Notes: a model not told the origin generated them from the sequence alone. 64,000 nt of DNA from Rossellomorea pakistanensis (GCF_016908495.1 NZ_JAFBDZ010000007.1:1-64000); one strand, 5' to 3'; positions 36,475 to 46,691 are shown, counted from the first letter of the stretch. Program-made: numbers and translations.

Positions 36475-37200
36475 TTAGTGTGTTAACGGGTAGACCGGTA
36501 TTGCTTTTCTTAGGGTTATTCCGTTGGGGTTGATTTTACAGGAGCGTCCGTAAAATGACACGCCTTCATGAGCAGCGTCCTTCATAGCCTTTGAAAATTG
36601 CGGGTCAATATGTGAGGCAGGGAGGATCTTCCTTGCATCGTTTCTTTGGACGATGAATAGGACACTTGTCTCGTAAACATTTTCCTTTTGAAGGTTCTGT
36701 AGTTCTGACAAATGGCGAGTTCCTCTTGCCGTCACCGCATCAGGAAATAAGGCTACCCCATCTTCGACCATTGTTACACTTTTCACTTCAACCAGCATCT
36801 TGCGAGTTCCGTTTTTCTCTCGTAACAAAAAGTCAAACCTCGATGCCCCCACTTTGAACTCTGCCCGTTCATATACCCATTGATCAAACTCACTTAATGC
36901 ATTCATTTGAAATGCCTTCATAACCAACTGGTTAGGGTACAATGTATTCAATGAGACATACCCTTCTTCTCCGGGCACCCGACACATAACAGCTGTCCAC
37001 TTTGTTTTTCTATTTGGATTAGTTGCTTTCTCTAACCATATCTCCACATTTGGCAGTAGAATTTCTTTCAATCGACCAGGGTCAGCCAAATGAACCTCTA
37101 CGATTTCGCCAGAGGATAGCTCACACTCAAGAATGAATCGATTTACTCGTCTGAGGAAGATTGCCTGTATAAGATTCTGTTTAAATAATAGTTCCGTCAT
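36475..37200 (-). CDS. sfsA: SfsA, DNA/RNA nuclease family protein
   Basis: This protein of 241 residues has an N-terminal OB-like part (LECELSSGEIVEVHLADPGR) and a nuclease-like core (RFDFLLREKN, KMLVEVKSVTMVEDGVALFP, DAVTARGTRHL). E. coli SfsA was named for sugar fermentation stimulation and is now grouped with PD-(D/E)xK nucleases. The downstream hypothetical gene at 37221 is 20 nt upstream of it on the same strand. Confidence 0.93.
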   Translation of the reverse strand: MTELLFKQNLIQAIFLRRVNRFILECELSSGEIVEVHLADPGRLKEILLPNVEIWLEKATNPNRKTKWTAVMCRVPGEEGYVSLNTLYPNQLVMKAFQMNALSEFDQWVYERAEFKVGASRFDFLLREKNGTRKMLVEVKSVTMVEDGVALFPDAVTARGTRHLSELQNLQKENVYETSVLFIVQRNDARKILPASHIDPQFSKAMKDAAHEGVSFYGRSCKINPNGITLRKAIPVYPLTH

Positions 37201-37220
37201 TCACCTATTCCCTTTCCCAC

Positions 37221-37994
37221 CTACTTTACTAAAGCACTCCATTCATTTGTTTTCCGATCAAATACCAGAAATCCATCTGCTGGAGTTTTCATCACTGCCT
37301 CATAATCTTCATACATGGCATCCATATTTAAGTAGTCGCCCATTACCCAAATTGGAATTTCAAGCTTTCCTCTACTTTGTATACTTTTTTCGATCGAGAT
37401 AACCATTCCTTCTTTCATTTTATCCTTGAAAGAGTATAGTACTTCTTTGGAAATGAAAGGATAGTTTTTCCCTTTCTTTAAGCCAAAAAAGAGCTTTTGC
37501 CCTTTTAAATGACTTAGTTTATAGGATACCGTGGACCCGAGCATAGAATAAAAATCATTAAGATTACGATAATAGGTCTTATTGAACCATCCATCGTCAT
37601 GTGCTAAATAAGCGAACTGATTGTTTAGTTTAGAATAAAAAGGAGGTTGGAGATGTTGTTTGGTATGGCCTAAATAAAGAAGTTCGGCAATTTCTTGACC
37701 TTCAAGTTCATCAACCCCTGCTTCTTCTTCGAAATCAATCCAACAAAAATCCCCGTATCCATAAATATCATCATGTGCAAGCTTCTGAATCTTTTCCGAT
37801 TCGACAAATTCTAATAATGTATGCATATTAAAAGACCCATGGTCATACTGGTGATTCAGTAATAACAAATTATTTAGCTTAAATGGTAAGTTTTTTGCGA
37901 ACTCAAAGAACTCAATCCCATATGACAAGACATACTTCTTGTCAGCATTCTCATGAATATAGATAATATTTCGGATTTCTCCATTCTGCTTCAT
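37221..37994 (-). CDS. hypothetical protein (257 aa) upstream of sfsA
   Basis: I do not recognise this protein. It is soluble-looking and rich in aromatic and acidic residues (HDDIYGYGDFCWIDFEEEAG, AYLAHDDGWFNKTYYRNLND), without a signal peptide or membrane helix. The ATG at 37994 is chosen because GGAGG lies 7 nt upstream. A longer frame would add a hydrophobic stretch without a binding site. It probably forms an operon with sfsA. Confidence 0.8.
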   Translation of the reverse strand: MKQNGEIRNIIYIHENADKKYVLSYGIEFFEFAKNLPFKLNNLLLLNHQYDHGSFNMHTLLEFVESEKIQKLAHDDIYGYGDFCWIDFEEEAGVDELEGQEIAELLYLGHTKQHLQPPFYSKLNNQFAYLAHDDGWFNKTYYRNLNDFYSMLGSTVSYKLSHLKGQKLFFGLKKGKNYPFISKEVLYSFKDKMKEGMVISIEKSIQSRGKLEIPIWVMGDYLNMDAMYEDYEAVMKTPADGFLVFDRKTNEWSALVK

Positions 37995-38146
37995 TCCCCT
38001 ACCTCCAACCGTAACAAATAACAAAAGGATATATAGAGTCATTTTATCAAAAGTAGGCAAAATAAGTAAAAAAATTAAGTATTTTTTAAAATTTATTATC
38101 GGCTATAATAGGAATATTTAAGAAAGAAAAATAGGGAGGACTGCAG

Positions 38147-39508
38147 ATGATCACTTCTTTAACAGAAGAACAAATTTCAACTCTCATCCAAAAAAATTTA
38201 AAAGAAGGAAATAAGACGGAGCTTCAAACAATCTTAGGTCAATTGCACCCCTATGATATGGCCATTATTTATACAAATCTACCTGAAGATTACAAACTAA
38301 AATACTTACTTCAATTAAGTATCCCGATATTGGCTGATATGATTCAGGAACTCTCACAAGATGATCAAATCAGCGCTCTCCAAAAATTGGGGAAGGAAAA
38401 GTCCGGGAAAGTACTCGATGATATGGATAATGATGATATTGCCTCATTATTAGACCAAATGTCACCTGAGAAAATAAAGCAATTTTTGTCAGGAATGAAA
38501 AAAGAGGAATCTTCTATTGTTCAAGATATGATGACCTACCCTTCGGAGACTGCTGGTCGATTAATGACCAATCGTTTTGTTTGGATCCGACATTATTATA
38601 ATGTTCGTGAAGCTGTAGACAAGTTAAAGTCATTCGCAGAGTTCGCCGAAACGATTAACTATTTATATGTAATTGATGAAAATCGAAAACTTGTGGGGGT
38701 TGTCTCTTATCGCGACTTACTTTTAGCCGATATGAACGATACGATAAAGAACATTATGTTTGAACGAGTCATTTCTGTACCACTTCTAACGGACCAAGAA
38801 GAAGTCGCACGTATGATTGAACGTTATGATTTTCTAGCCATTCCTGTAGTCAATGATGATGGAATTTTAAAAGGAATCATTACAGTGGATGACATAATTG
38901 ATGTCGTTATTCAAGAAGCGAATGAGGATATTGAGAAGCTATCGGCTTCTGGTAAAAGTATTGATTTTGAAACGAAGCCCCTTATCGCAGCCTATCGTCG
39001 ACTCCCTTGGCTTGTATTATTACTATTTATCGGACTTGTTTCAGGAAGTATTATTTCTTCCTTTGAAGATACCTTATCTAAAGTGGTAGCCCTCGCATTC
39101 TTTATGCCCATGATTGCAGGTATGACTGGGAATACAGGAACACAGTCACTGGCAGTTGTCGTAAGAGGCTTGGCTTCAAAAGACATCGATATGAAAACCG
39201 TGATTCGTTTAATCAGTCGTGAATTCGCAGTTGCAATCATCATTGGGATTACCTGTGCTCTCTTAATCAGTATGATTGCTTATGTGTGGCAAGGCAGTAC
39301 CGTCCTTGGTTTTGTTGTAGGTGCCTCCCTTTTTATCACATTAATTATTGGAACGATGGCTGGAACGATTATTCCGTTAATTCTTTATAAACTAAATATC
39401 GATCCTGCAGTGGCATCAGGACCATTGATTACAACGATTAATGACATCCTTTCATTACTGACCTATTTCGGTATTGCCTCCTATTTCATTCATCATCTTA
39501 TGCAATAA
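38147..39508 (+). CDS. mgtE: magnesium transporter MgtE
   Basis: This protein of 453 residues has an N-terminal MgtE N domain (1-130), two CBS domains (MTNRFVWIRHYYNVREAVDK and MFERVISVPLLTDQEEVARM) and a C-terminal domain of five membrane helices with the signature GMTGNTGTQSLAVVVRGLA. It is a Mg2+ channel gated by Mg2+ binding to the cytosolic domains. Only 86 nt precede it, so no full M-box riboswitch is present. Confidence 0.95.
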   Translation: MITSLTEEQISTLIQKNLKEGNKTELQTILGQLHPYDMAIIYTNLPEDYKLKYLLQLSIPILADMIQELSQDDQISALQKLGKEKSGKVLDDMDNDDIASLLDQMSPEKIKQFLSGMKKEESSIVQDMMTYPSETAGRLMTNRFVWIRHYYNVREAVDKLKSFAEFAETINYLYVIDENRKLVGVVSYRDLLLADMNDTIKNIMFERVISVPLLTDQEEVARMIERYDFLAIPVVNDDGILKGIITVDDIIDVVIQEANEDIEKLSASGKSIDFETKPLIAAYRRLPWLVLLLFIGLVSGSIISSFEDTLSKVVALAFFMPMIAGMTGNTGTQSLAVVVRGLASKDIDMKTVIRLISREFAVAIIIGITCALLISMIAYVWQGSTVLGFVVGASLFITLIIGTMAGTIIPLILYKLNIDPAVASGPLITTINDILSLLTYFGIASYFIHHLMQ

Positions 39509-39559
39509 CGATTACTTCATGAAGATTAGGGAAACATAACAAAAAGATTTCTATGGACG

Positions 39560-39569
39560 GGAGGTGACT
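39560..39569 (+). promoter_or_regulatory. conserved GGAGGTGACT site upstream of a CorC-like gene
   Basis: The ten bases GGAGGTGACT occur here and at 41547-41556 before the paralogous gene. They are a strong anti-16S match but lie 25-30 nt before the best start of each gene, too far for direct use. They could serve a leader peptide or an unrecognised start. Confidence 0.45.
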
Positions 39570-39594
39570 AAGGGCTTTTTGTTCATTCTTGTGA

Positions 39595-40911
39595 ATGAAT
39601 CACTTATGCCTAATGCCATTGATTACATTGAAATTATTCCTTGTCGTTCTTTTAATTGCCTTAACTGCTTTTTTTGTTGCCTCTGAATTTGCGATTGTTA
39701 AAATAAGAGGATCAAGGATTGACCAATTAGTATCAGAAGGAAATCAAAAAGCCTTAGCAGCTCAAAAAGTCATTAGTAACCTTGATGGATATCTATCTGC
39801 CTGTCAGTTGGGCATCACCATTACAGCTTTAGGACTTGGATGGTTAGGGGAACCTACTATTGTTGTTCTATTGAATCCTATTTTTGATACCTTAGATATT
39901 CCTACCTCTGCATCTCATATTATTGCTTTTATCATTGCCTTTACTGTGATTACATTCTTACATGTAGTCATCGGGGAACTTGCGCCGAAAACATTTGCAA
40001 TCCAAAAAGCAGAGGCTATTTCCTTACTTACAGCAAAACCTTTAATCTGGTTTTATCGAATTATGTACCCTGCCATCTGGGCGCTTAACGGGTCGGCACG
40101 TGCAATAACCAGCTTGTTCGGGATCAAAAGTGTGTCAGAGCATGAAGTGGCACACTCCGAGGAAGAATTACGAATTATCCTCTCAGAAAGCTATGAGAGC
40201 GGGGAAATTAATCAGTCAGAGTTTAAATATGTTAATAAGATTTTTGAATTCGATAATCGGGTTGCTAAGGAAATCATGGTTCCTCGGATGGAAATAGTTA
40301 GTCTCGAAAAAGATACTTCTCTAAAGGTCATTTTAGATGCAGTAAAAACGGAAGGCTACACACGTTACCCAGTAACAAACGGAAACAAAGATTCCATCGA
40401 GGGTGTCATTAACATTAAAGAAATTTTGACAGATTGTTTAAGGAATCATTGTCCAGAGGAGGAACCACTAAACCATTATATTAAGCCCATTATTCGTGTA
40501 ATCGAGACCATTCCCATCCATGATTTACTACTGAAAATGCAGAAGGAACGAATGCACATGGCTGTACTGATCGATGAATATGGCGGGACAGCAGGAATTG
40601 TAACAGTAGAAGACATTTTAGAGGAAATCGTCGGTGAAATCCGGGACGAATTTGACATTGATGAGCTCCCGCTCGTTCAAAAGTTAGCAGAAGATCATTT
40701 TGTCATTGATGCAAAATTACTTATTGGACAAACAAACGACCTTCTCGGAACCAACCTTTCTGATGAAGATGTTGATACAATTGGCGGCTGGATGCTCACA
40801 CAAAAATACGACCTAACCCAAGGTGATACAATCGCTTCAGAAGGCTTCGCATTTACGGCCAAAGAAATGGAAGGTCACCATATTATGTATGTTGAAGTTA
40901 AGAAGGAATGA
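39595..40911 (+). CDS. CorC/HlyC-type hemolysin family protein, paralogue 1
   Basis: This protein of 438 residues has an N-terminal DUF21/CNNM membrane domain ([20 protein letters not shown], then [20 protein letters not shown]), two CBS domains (IMVPRMEIVSLEKD and MAVLIDEYGGTAGIVTVEDI) and a C-terminal CorC_HlyC domain. The family is implicated in Mg2+ or Co2+ export. The exact start is uncertain, because the ATG at 39595 has no close binding site and a TTG 30 nt later matches the paralogue start. It follows mgtE by 86 nt. Confidence 0.85.
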   Translation: MNHLCLMPLITLKLFLVVLLIALTAFFVASEFAIVKIRGSRIDQLVSEGNQKALAAQKVISNLDGYLSACQLGITITALGLGWLGEPTIVVLLNPIFDTLDIPTSASHIIAFIIAFTVITFLHVVIGELAPKTFAIQKAEAISLLTAKPLIWFYRIMYPAIWALNGSARAITSLFGIKSVSEHEVAHSEEELRIILSESYESGEINQSEFKYVNKIFEFDNRVAKEIMVPRMEIVSLEKDTSLKVILDAVKTEGYTRYPVTNGNKDSIEGVINIKEILTDCLRNHCPEEEPLNHYIKPIIRVIETIPIHDLLLKMQKERMHMAVLIDEYGGTAGIVTVEDILEEIVGEIRDEFDIDELPLVQKLAEDHFVIDAKLLIGQTNDLLGTNLSDEDVDTIGGWMLTQKYDLTQGDTIASEGFAFTAKEMEGHHIMYVEVKKE

Positions 40912-41272
40912 CATCATTTGGGACTGGGAATCCCTGAACCACTGCATAAGACCCTCATATGGATACTAATGGGTTCACATGATAGGTGAAAAACAGTAAA
41001 ACACAAGTTAAATTGCAGATTTATTCGCTAGTTTTTCATTAATCCATTCATAGAAATACCTTACGGAAAGATATGAAAGACATTTTCCTGTTCTACTAGG
41101 AGATTTGTGGCTGTCTAATAAGTCAATTTTCAACTATTGGATCAGTTTCCTTGTCCTGATTTGAAAATGCACAACTTTTTAGATTTTTATGCACTAAAAT
41201 TTTGAGCAAATGTACGAGATCCCAAAATTTATGCACATGTTAATCTGTAGAAATACTATTAGAACTTCAACC

Positions 41273-41301
41273 ATAGCCCATCCGATTCATGGATGGGCTA
41301 T
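41273..41301 (+). terminator. hairpin between the two CorC-like genes
   Basis: ATAGCCCATCC pairs perfectly with GGATGGGCTAT across a 7-nt loop, followed by TCTATT. The rest of the 675-nt spacer (40912-41586) is AT-rich and I see no gene in it. Confidence 0.6.
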
Positions 41302-41586
41302 TCTATTAAAAAATTCTTGTTTCACATCTAATGCGATACAAGTTATTAAGCATAGAGAATGGCTTGATTAGGTAATGATTCTATTTATGAAAAATCAACC
41401 AATAGTCCACATATTTTACAGTAGAAACGAATAAAATATGATAAATTTAATTAAGTTTGATGGTTTGACTGACAGGTTACATTTTCCTTATAATTATCTA
41501 AACTATATTAATAGTTTTAAGATAAAAATATTTTTCAAACCCACAGGAGGTGACTCCTTACTCGCATTGCGGGTCAAGGAAACTTA

Positions 41587-42936
41587 TTGGACATATTTAG
41601 TTTGGTGCTTGTCGCTTTATTAATTGCTTTAACAGCATTCTTTGTTGCTTCTGAATTTGCTATTGTGAAAATTCGTAGTTCTCGAATCGATCAATTACTT
41701 GAGGAAGGAAATCGGAATGCTATTTCAGCGAAGAAAGTGATTACCAACTTGGATGAGTACCTTTCAGCCTGTCAACTCGGGATTACTCTTACAGCCCTTG
41801 GTTTAGGGTGGTTAGGGGAGCCTGCTATCGCTGATCTATTACATCCTTTATTCGATGAATTAGGGATATCTGCTTCATTATCCCACGCAATCTCCATTGG
41901 TATTGCCTTTACGGTTATTACCTTTTTACATGTCGTCATCGGTGAGCTAGCTCCGAAAACACTAGCGATTCAAAAAGCAGAGGCGATCACCCTCTTATTC
42001 TCTAAGCCACTTATTTTGTTTTATAAAATCATGTTCCCTTTTATATGGACATTAAATGGCTCGGCCCGGATCATTACAAGATTTTTCGGACTCAAAGCCG
42101 TATCCGAACATGAATTAGCTCACTCTGAAGAAGAATTACGAATTATTTTATCAGAAAGCTATAAAAGTGGTGAGATTAACCAATCTGAATTTAAATATGT
42201 AAATAAAATTTTCGAGTTTGACAATCGAATCGCAAAAGAAATTATGGTTCCAAGAACTGAAATTATCTCTTTTTCAAAAGATGACAACCTCGAAGAATTT
42301 CTTAATATAGCTAAAGTCGAGAAATATACACGTTATCCTGTTATTGATGGTGATAAAGATCATATCATCGGATTAATTAATGTCAAAGAAATCTTTACGG
42401 ACCTTATTCAAAAAGAGATCCCTGAGAAAACCATTGAAGGATATGTTCGCCCTATTATCAGAGTAATAGATACAATCCCGATACACGAATTACTCTTAAA
42501 AATGCAGAGAGAACGAATTCATATGTCGATTCTGATGGATGAATATGGCGGTACATCAGGACTCGTGACCGTAGAAGATATTATCGAAGAAATCGTCGGG
42601 GAAATCCGGGATGAATTCGATATGGATGAAGTTCCGTTAGTGCGAAAGGTAAAAGAGGACCATTTTATCATTGACGGAAAAGTTCTTGTTTCTGAAGTTA
42701 ATGACCTACTTGGCATTAATATAAATGATGAAGATATTGATACAATTGGTGGTTGGGTTTTAACCGAAAACTATGAAGCCAAACAAGGGGATACCCTCTC
42801 CTATGGTTCATTCGAGTTTAAGGTAAAAATTATGGAAGATCACCAAATCAAATATATTGAAGTAAGAAAACGGAAACAACTTATTGAAAACCATGCTAAC
42901 CCCCCGCAAATTACGAAGCCAGAAGCGGCTTCCTAA
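41587..42936 (+). CDS. CorC/HlyC-type hemolysin family protein, paralogue 2
   Basis: This protein of 449 residues has the same layout as paralogue 1: the DUF21 membrane domain ([20 protein letters not shown]), two CBS domains ([15 protein letters not shown] and [20 protein letters not shown]) and a CorC_HlyC domain. The two are very similar throughout, so they look like a tandem duplication. The TTG start has AAGGA about 7 nt upstream, and a conserved GGAGGTGACT lies 30 nt further up. It extends a dozen residues beyond paralogue 1 with a P- and K-rich tail. Confidence 0.88.
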   Translation: MDIFSLVLVALLIALTAFFVASEFAIVKIRSSRIDQLLEEGNRNAISAKKVITNLDEYLSACQLGITLTALGLGWLGEPAIADLLHPLFDELGISASLSHAISIGIAFTVITFLHVVIGELAPKTLAIQKAEAITLLFSKPLILFYKIMFPFIWTLNGSARIITRFFGLKAVSEHELAHSEEELRIILSESYKSGEINQSEFKYVNKIFEFDNRIAKEIMVPRTEIISFSKDDNLEEFLNIAKVEKYTRYPVIDGDKDHIIGLINVKEIFTDLIQKEIPEKTIEGYVRPIIRVIDTIPIHELLLKMQRERIHMSILMDEYGGTSGLVTVEDIIEEIVGEIRDEFDMDEVPLVRKVKEDHFIIDGKVLVSEVNDLLGININDEDIDTIGGWVLTENYEAKQGDTLSYGSFEFKVKIMEDHQIKYIEVRKRKQLIENHANPPQITKPEAAS

Positions 42937-42952
42937 ATATTGTTAATAAAGG

Positions 42953-42999
42953 AAAGGCTAACGAAATGGGATATTACTGTCCATTTTGTTAGCCTTTTT
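42953..42999 (+). terminator. terminator of the second CorC-like gene
   Basis: AAAGGCTAACGAAATGG pairs with CCATTTTGTTAGCCTTT, and TTTTT ends the structure. Confidence 0.88.
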
Positions 43000-43176
43000 G
43001 CTATAATCAATGGGTGTATAGGTTCATTGTGGAAAAAAATGAATTTTGTTAGCATAGTAATGATTGGGATTTATGAGTAAGATCTTTTTTAACTATGAAG
43101 ATTGGTCATCATAAAATATCTTCGATTCTGACCTCTCCCTTCTGACATAAGCTACACAGGAAATTGATTATCGGCT

Positions 43177-43207
43177 AATAGCAATAAAGTTTGCGAAAAC
43201 AACTTTT
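43177..43207. repeat. solo end of the MITE-like element
   Basis: AATAAAGTTTGCGAAAACAA matches the right terminal region of the element at 13996-14154 (TTTGCGAAAACAGCC). Similar solo ends occur near 6642-6660 and 46811-46833. Confidence 0.45.
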
Positions 43208-43239
43208 TAATATATAAAGAGAAAACTAGGTGAAATATT

Positions 43240-44418
43240 ATGGAGACCCGTCAAAAATTTGCAGATAAATTTGACTGGGGTTTGGCTTTCTTATTGTTTT
43301 TATTTTTTATCGTAAGTTCTATCGCAATAAGCAGCGCCCAAACCTCTGGACAATATGGGGAAATCAACTTTGTCTTTAAACAAGCCTTTTGGTATGTTGT
43401 TGGTTTTTGTATTATTGGATTTGCCTTATTATTTGATCCTGAACAATATAAGCGTTTAGCTTGGTATGCCTATGGTTTTGGTATGCTGCTATTAATTTTA
43501 CTTTTCTTAGCACCTGAGAGTATTGCCCCTGAAAAGAACGGGGCAAAAAGCTGGTTTGAATTAGGACCACTAGGTGCTCTCCAGCCTTCAGAGTTTATGA
43601 AAACTTTCCTGATTCTCACATTAGGAAGAGTGATCTCTATTCATCATGAAGTAACCGTCAGAAAGACATTACAAACAGATTTTCAGCTTTTACTTAAGAT
43701 CGGGGGAATTACCTTCCTTCCGCTTGCATTTATCATGCTTCAACCTGATTTAGGAACAGGACTTGTTATCATTGCGATCATGACAGGGATGATTCTTGTA
43801 TCAGGGATTACTTGGAAGATTATCGTTCCTATCTATAGCGGTATTGCCCTATTAGGCGGAACCATTTTATCATTAGTTATTTGGGCTCCAGAATTTTTAG
43901 AGAAATACTTAGGTGTGAAGCAGTATCAATTTGGACGGATTTACTCTTGGCTTGATCCATATAACTACAAAGAGTTAGAAGGTTATCACTTAGTTAACTC
44001 ATTAAAAGCGATTGGATCAGGACAAATTTTCGGTAAAGGGTTTCAAGACAGAGAAGTGTATATACCAGAGAATCATACCGATTTTGTATTTAGTGTAATT
44101 GGAGAAGAATACGGTTTTATTGGGGCAAGTGTTGTCATCAGCCTATTTTTTCTGCTTATTTACCACTTAACCAAGACCTCTCTTGATACGAAAGAACCAT
44201 TTAATGCGTATGTATGTGCTGGGGTCATCAGCATGATAACATTCCACGTCTTTCAAAATATTGGGATGACCATACAGGTACTGCCGATTACAGGTATTCC
44301 ATTGCCATTTATCAGTTACGGAGGAAGTTCCCTGATGGGAAATATGTTAGCTATAGGGCTTGTTTTCAGCATGAGGTTTTATCATAAAAATTATATGTTC
44401 TCTTCTGATGAATCATAA
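43240..44418 (+). CDS. SEDS family peptidoglycan glycosyltransferase (RodA/FtsW/SpoVE)
   Basis: This membrane protein of 392 residues has about ten helices and the SEDS signatures KSWFELGPLGALQPSEFMK, LQPDLGTGLV, NHTDFVFSVIGEEYGFIGA and the C-terminal GIPLPFISYGGSS. It would polymerise lipid II during elongation, division or sporulation. RodA-like assignment is likely but not certain, because murein synthase partners are not adjacent. Confidence 0.92.
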   Translation: METRQKFADKFDWGLAFLLFLFFIVSSIAISSAQTSGQYGEINFVFKQAFWYVVGFCIIGFALLFDPEQYKRLAWYAYGFGMLLLILLFLAPESIAPEKNGAKSWFELGPLGALQPSEFMKTFLILTLGRVISIHHEVTVRKTLQTDFQLLLKIGGITFLPLAFIMLQPDLGTGLVIIAIMTGMILVSGITWKIIVPIYSGIALLGGTILSLVIWAPEFLEKYLGVKQYQFGRIYSWLDPYNYKELEGYHLVNSLKAIGSGQIFGKGFQDREVYIPENHTDFVFSVIGEEYGFIGASVVISLFFLLIYHLTKTSLDTKEPFNAYVCAGVISMITFHVFQNIGMTIQVLPITGIPLPFISYGGSSLMGNMLAIGLVFSMRFYHKNYMFSSDES

Positions 44419-44422
44419 TAGA

Positions 44423-44454
44423 AGAAGTGACTGGATGGGTCGCTTCTTTTTTTC
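44423..44454 (+). terminator. terminator of the SEDS gene
   Basis: AGAAGTGAC pairs with GTCGCTTCT (one wobble), followed by seven T residues. Confidence 0.85.
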
Positions 44455-44514
44455 CATTAAAACCCCTTGATTTTGTTTGAAAGACGTGTATAATATCTTT
44501 TAACTAAATCTTGG

Positions 44515-44746
44515 TAAATCAATGAGGAAGAGAGTAATTTTGACAGGGAACTAAAGCGAACTAGGAAATGGTGAAAGCCTGGTGTGAACTTCAAAATGAA
44601 ACGCACTTCTGAGAAACCCTTCTGAAATGATAGTAGGCGGGGTCGGGTCCATCCCGTTATTTGATGAGTTGCCCTTTTAGGGAAACAGAGTGGTACCGCG
44701 GGAATATACGATAATCTCGTCTCTATTTAGAGACGGGATTTTTTTA
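44515..44746 (+). promoter_or_regulatory. T-box riboswitch of argS
   Basis: The leader has a stem I region, a probable specifier CGC in AAACGCACTTCTGAG (arginine), the T-box core AGAGTGGTACCGCGGG (44687-44702) that pairs with the tRNA CCA end, and a terminator (ATCTCGTCTC/GAGACGGGAT then T7, 44714-44746). Uncharged tRNA-Arg would stabilise the antiterminator and switch on argS, which lies downstream. Confidence 0.93.
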
Positions 44747-44755
44747 TTTTTACAA

Positions 44756-44885
44756 AAGGCTCTTTTCTAAAAGATTGTGGTTTTATATATCGAAAAACAA
44801 ACCATCGATAAAGGAGTTGATTAGAGCGGAAATCAATTACTTCTCTATTTTGATAAATAGTAACAAAGTTTACAAAAACAGCCTT
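44756..44885. mobile_element. MITE-like element, copy 2, between the T-box and argS
   Basis: AAGGCTCTTTTCTAAAA at the left and TTTACAAAAACAGCCTT at the right form imperfect inverted ends. Inside lie AAGGAGTTGATTAGAGCGGA and AATCAATT blocks also present in copy 3. It lies between the T-box terminator and the argS start, so argS messages must read through it. Confidence 0.7.
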
Positions 44886-44951
44886 AAAAAAGAGGGGAAA
44901 ATTTTTGAAGTGTTCAAGTCGCTTAAGCTTTTCTAAATTGGAGGGAGAACA

Positions 44952-46649
44952 ATGACAATCGATACATTAAAGACATTTTATTCAGAAGCTCTTCATCAAA
45001 AACTAAAAGAATTTCTAACGATTGATGAAGTCTATCAGCTCATTGAAACACCAAAATATTCGAACCACGGGGACTTCGCCTTCCCTTGCTTTCAACTGGC
45101 AAAACTTAAAAGACAATCACCGCAACAAATTGCAGAGGAGTTAGCTAGTGAATTAAACGACACAGCCTTTTCAAAGGTTGAAGCGGTAGGTCCATATGTA
45201 AATGTATTTCTTAATGGAAAACTACTGGGACCTTCGATAGTCGATAAGGTATTAACATTGAAGAATGACTTTGGATCACATAGTTTTGGTAAAGACAAAA
45301 CAATTGCTATTGATATGTCTTCACCAAACATCGCTAAACCATTCTCAATGGGACATCTGCGCTCTACAGTTATCGGAAACTCTTTAGCATTATTGGCGAA
45401 TAAGTGTGGATACAATACGGTTCGAATTAATTATATTGGAGACTGGGGGACTCAGTTCGGAAAGTTGATCGTTGCGTATAAGAAATGGGGAGAGGAATCC
45501 AAAGTAAGACAGAATCCCATTGGCGAACTTTTTAAGCTTTACACTAAATTTCACGAAGAATCAGAAAATGACCCTAATCTAGAAGGAGAAGGAAGAAAAG
45601 CTTTTAAGCTTCTCGAAGACGGGGATCCCGAGATTACAAGGTTGTGGAAATGGTTTCGGGAAGAATCCCTAATGGCCTTTAAAAAAATCTATAAACTTTT
45701 AGGAGTAGAATTTGATTCTTATAACGGTGAGGCTTATTACAACGATAAGATGGAAGAGGTTGTGGAACAGCTTAAGCATGCTCACCTGCTCGAGACATCT
45801 AAAGGGGCTGAAGTCGTTAGATTAGATGAACTAAACCTTCCTCCTTGTTTAATTAAAAAGTCTGATGGTGCCACACTTTACGCAACACGTGATTTAGCAT
45901 CTGCGCTTGATAGACAAAATCGATACAAATTTGATCAAGCTCTTTATGTAGTGGGACAAGAACAAGGAATTCATTTTAAGCAAGTTTTTTCTGTATTGGG
46001 TAAGTTAGGATATCAATGGTCCGATGAAATGAAGCATATTCCTTTTGGATTATATTTAAAAGCTGGGAAGAAAATGTCTACAAGAAAAGGAAGAGTTATT
46101 CTATTAGAGGATGTCTTAAATGAAGCAATCAAGATTGCCCAAGATAATATTAAATTAAAGAACCCTGACCTTAGCTTTGCAAGCGAAGTAGCAAAAGCGG
46201 TTGGAGCTGGTGCTGTAATATTTCACGATTTAAAAAATGACCGACAGAATGACATTGAATTTTCCCTGGAAGATATGCTCACATTTGAAGGCGAAACCGG
46301 ACCTTATATTCAATATACACATGCAAGAGCTCAGTCCTTACTTAGAAAAGCTTCAGATGTGCAAATCAAAGATTTTCATGGCCTTGACGATCATGAAAGC
46401 TGGGAAATCATTAAGCTTTTACATCAGTTTCCACAAATTACTGAGAAAGCTCACAATGATTCCTCCCCTTCTGTGCTTGCAAAATATTTACTGCAAACCG
46501 CAAAAGCTTTTAATAAATATTACGGAAAAACAAAAATTCTAGTTGAAGATGAAGAAAAGATGTCTAGATTAGCACTTGTAGAGTCTGTCACACTTGTGTT
46601 GGAGGAAGGTCTGTTCCTATTAGGGATTTCCGCTCCAAAAGAAATGTAA
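44952..46649 (+). CDS. argS: arginyl-tRNA synthetase
   Basis: This class I synthetase of 565 residues has the N-terminal Arg-tRNA-binding domain, the HIGH-like motif SPNIAKPFSMGHLRST (about 123-138), the KMSTRKG signature (KMSKS equivalent, about 375) and the anticodon-binding domain (FEGETGPYIQYTHARAQSLL onward). T-box control suggests a second, starvation-inducible ArgRS like that of some Bacillus species, but only one copy can be seen here. The ribosome binding site is TTGGAGGGAG. Confidence 0.95.
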   Translation: MTIDTLKTFYSEALHQKLKEFLTIDEVYQLIETPKYSNHGDFAFPCFQLAKLKRQSPQQIAEELASELNDTAFSKVEAVGPYVNVFLNGKLLGPSIVDKVLTLKNDFGSHSFGKDKTIAIDMSSPNIAKPFSMGHLRSTVIGNSLALLANKCGYNTVRINYIGDWGTQFGKLIVAYKKWGEESKVRQNPIGELFKLYTKFHEESENDPNLEGEGRKAFKLLEDGDPEITRLWKWFREESLMAFKKIYKLLGVEFDSYNGEAYYNDKMEEVVEQLKHAHLLETSKGAEVVRLDELNLPPCLIKKSDGATLYATRDLASALDRQNRYKFDQALYVVGQEQGIHFKQVFSVLGKLGYQWSDEMKHIPFGLYLKAGKKMSTRKGRVILLEDVLNEAIKIAQDNIKLKNPDLSFASEVAKAVGAGAVIFHDLKNDRQNDIEFSLEDMLTFEGETGPYIQYTHARAQSLLRKASDVQIKDFHGLDDHESWEIIKLLHQFPQITEKAHNDSSPSVLAKYLLQTAKAFNKYYGKTKILVEDEEKMSRLALVESVTLVLEEGLFLLGISAPKEM

Positions 46650-46691
46650 TATAAGATAGATCTTTTTGTAATGAGTGTTGTTATTTAACCC

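Noticed and set aside
38061..38146. M-box magnesium riboswitch before mgtE
   Set aside because: The spacer is only 86 nt, and no M-box core or terminator is visible.
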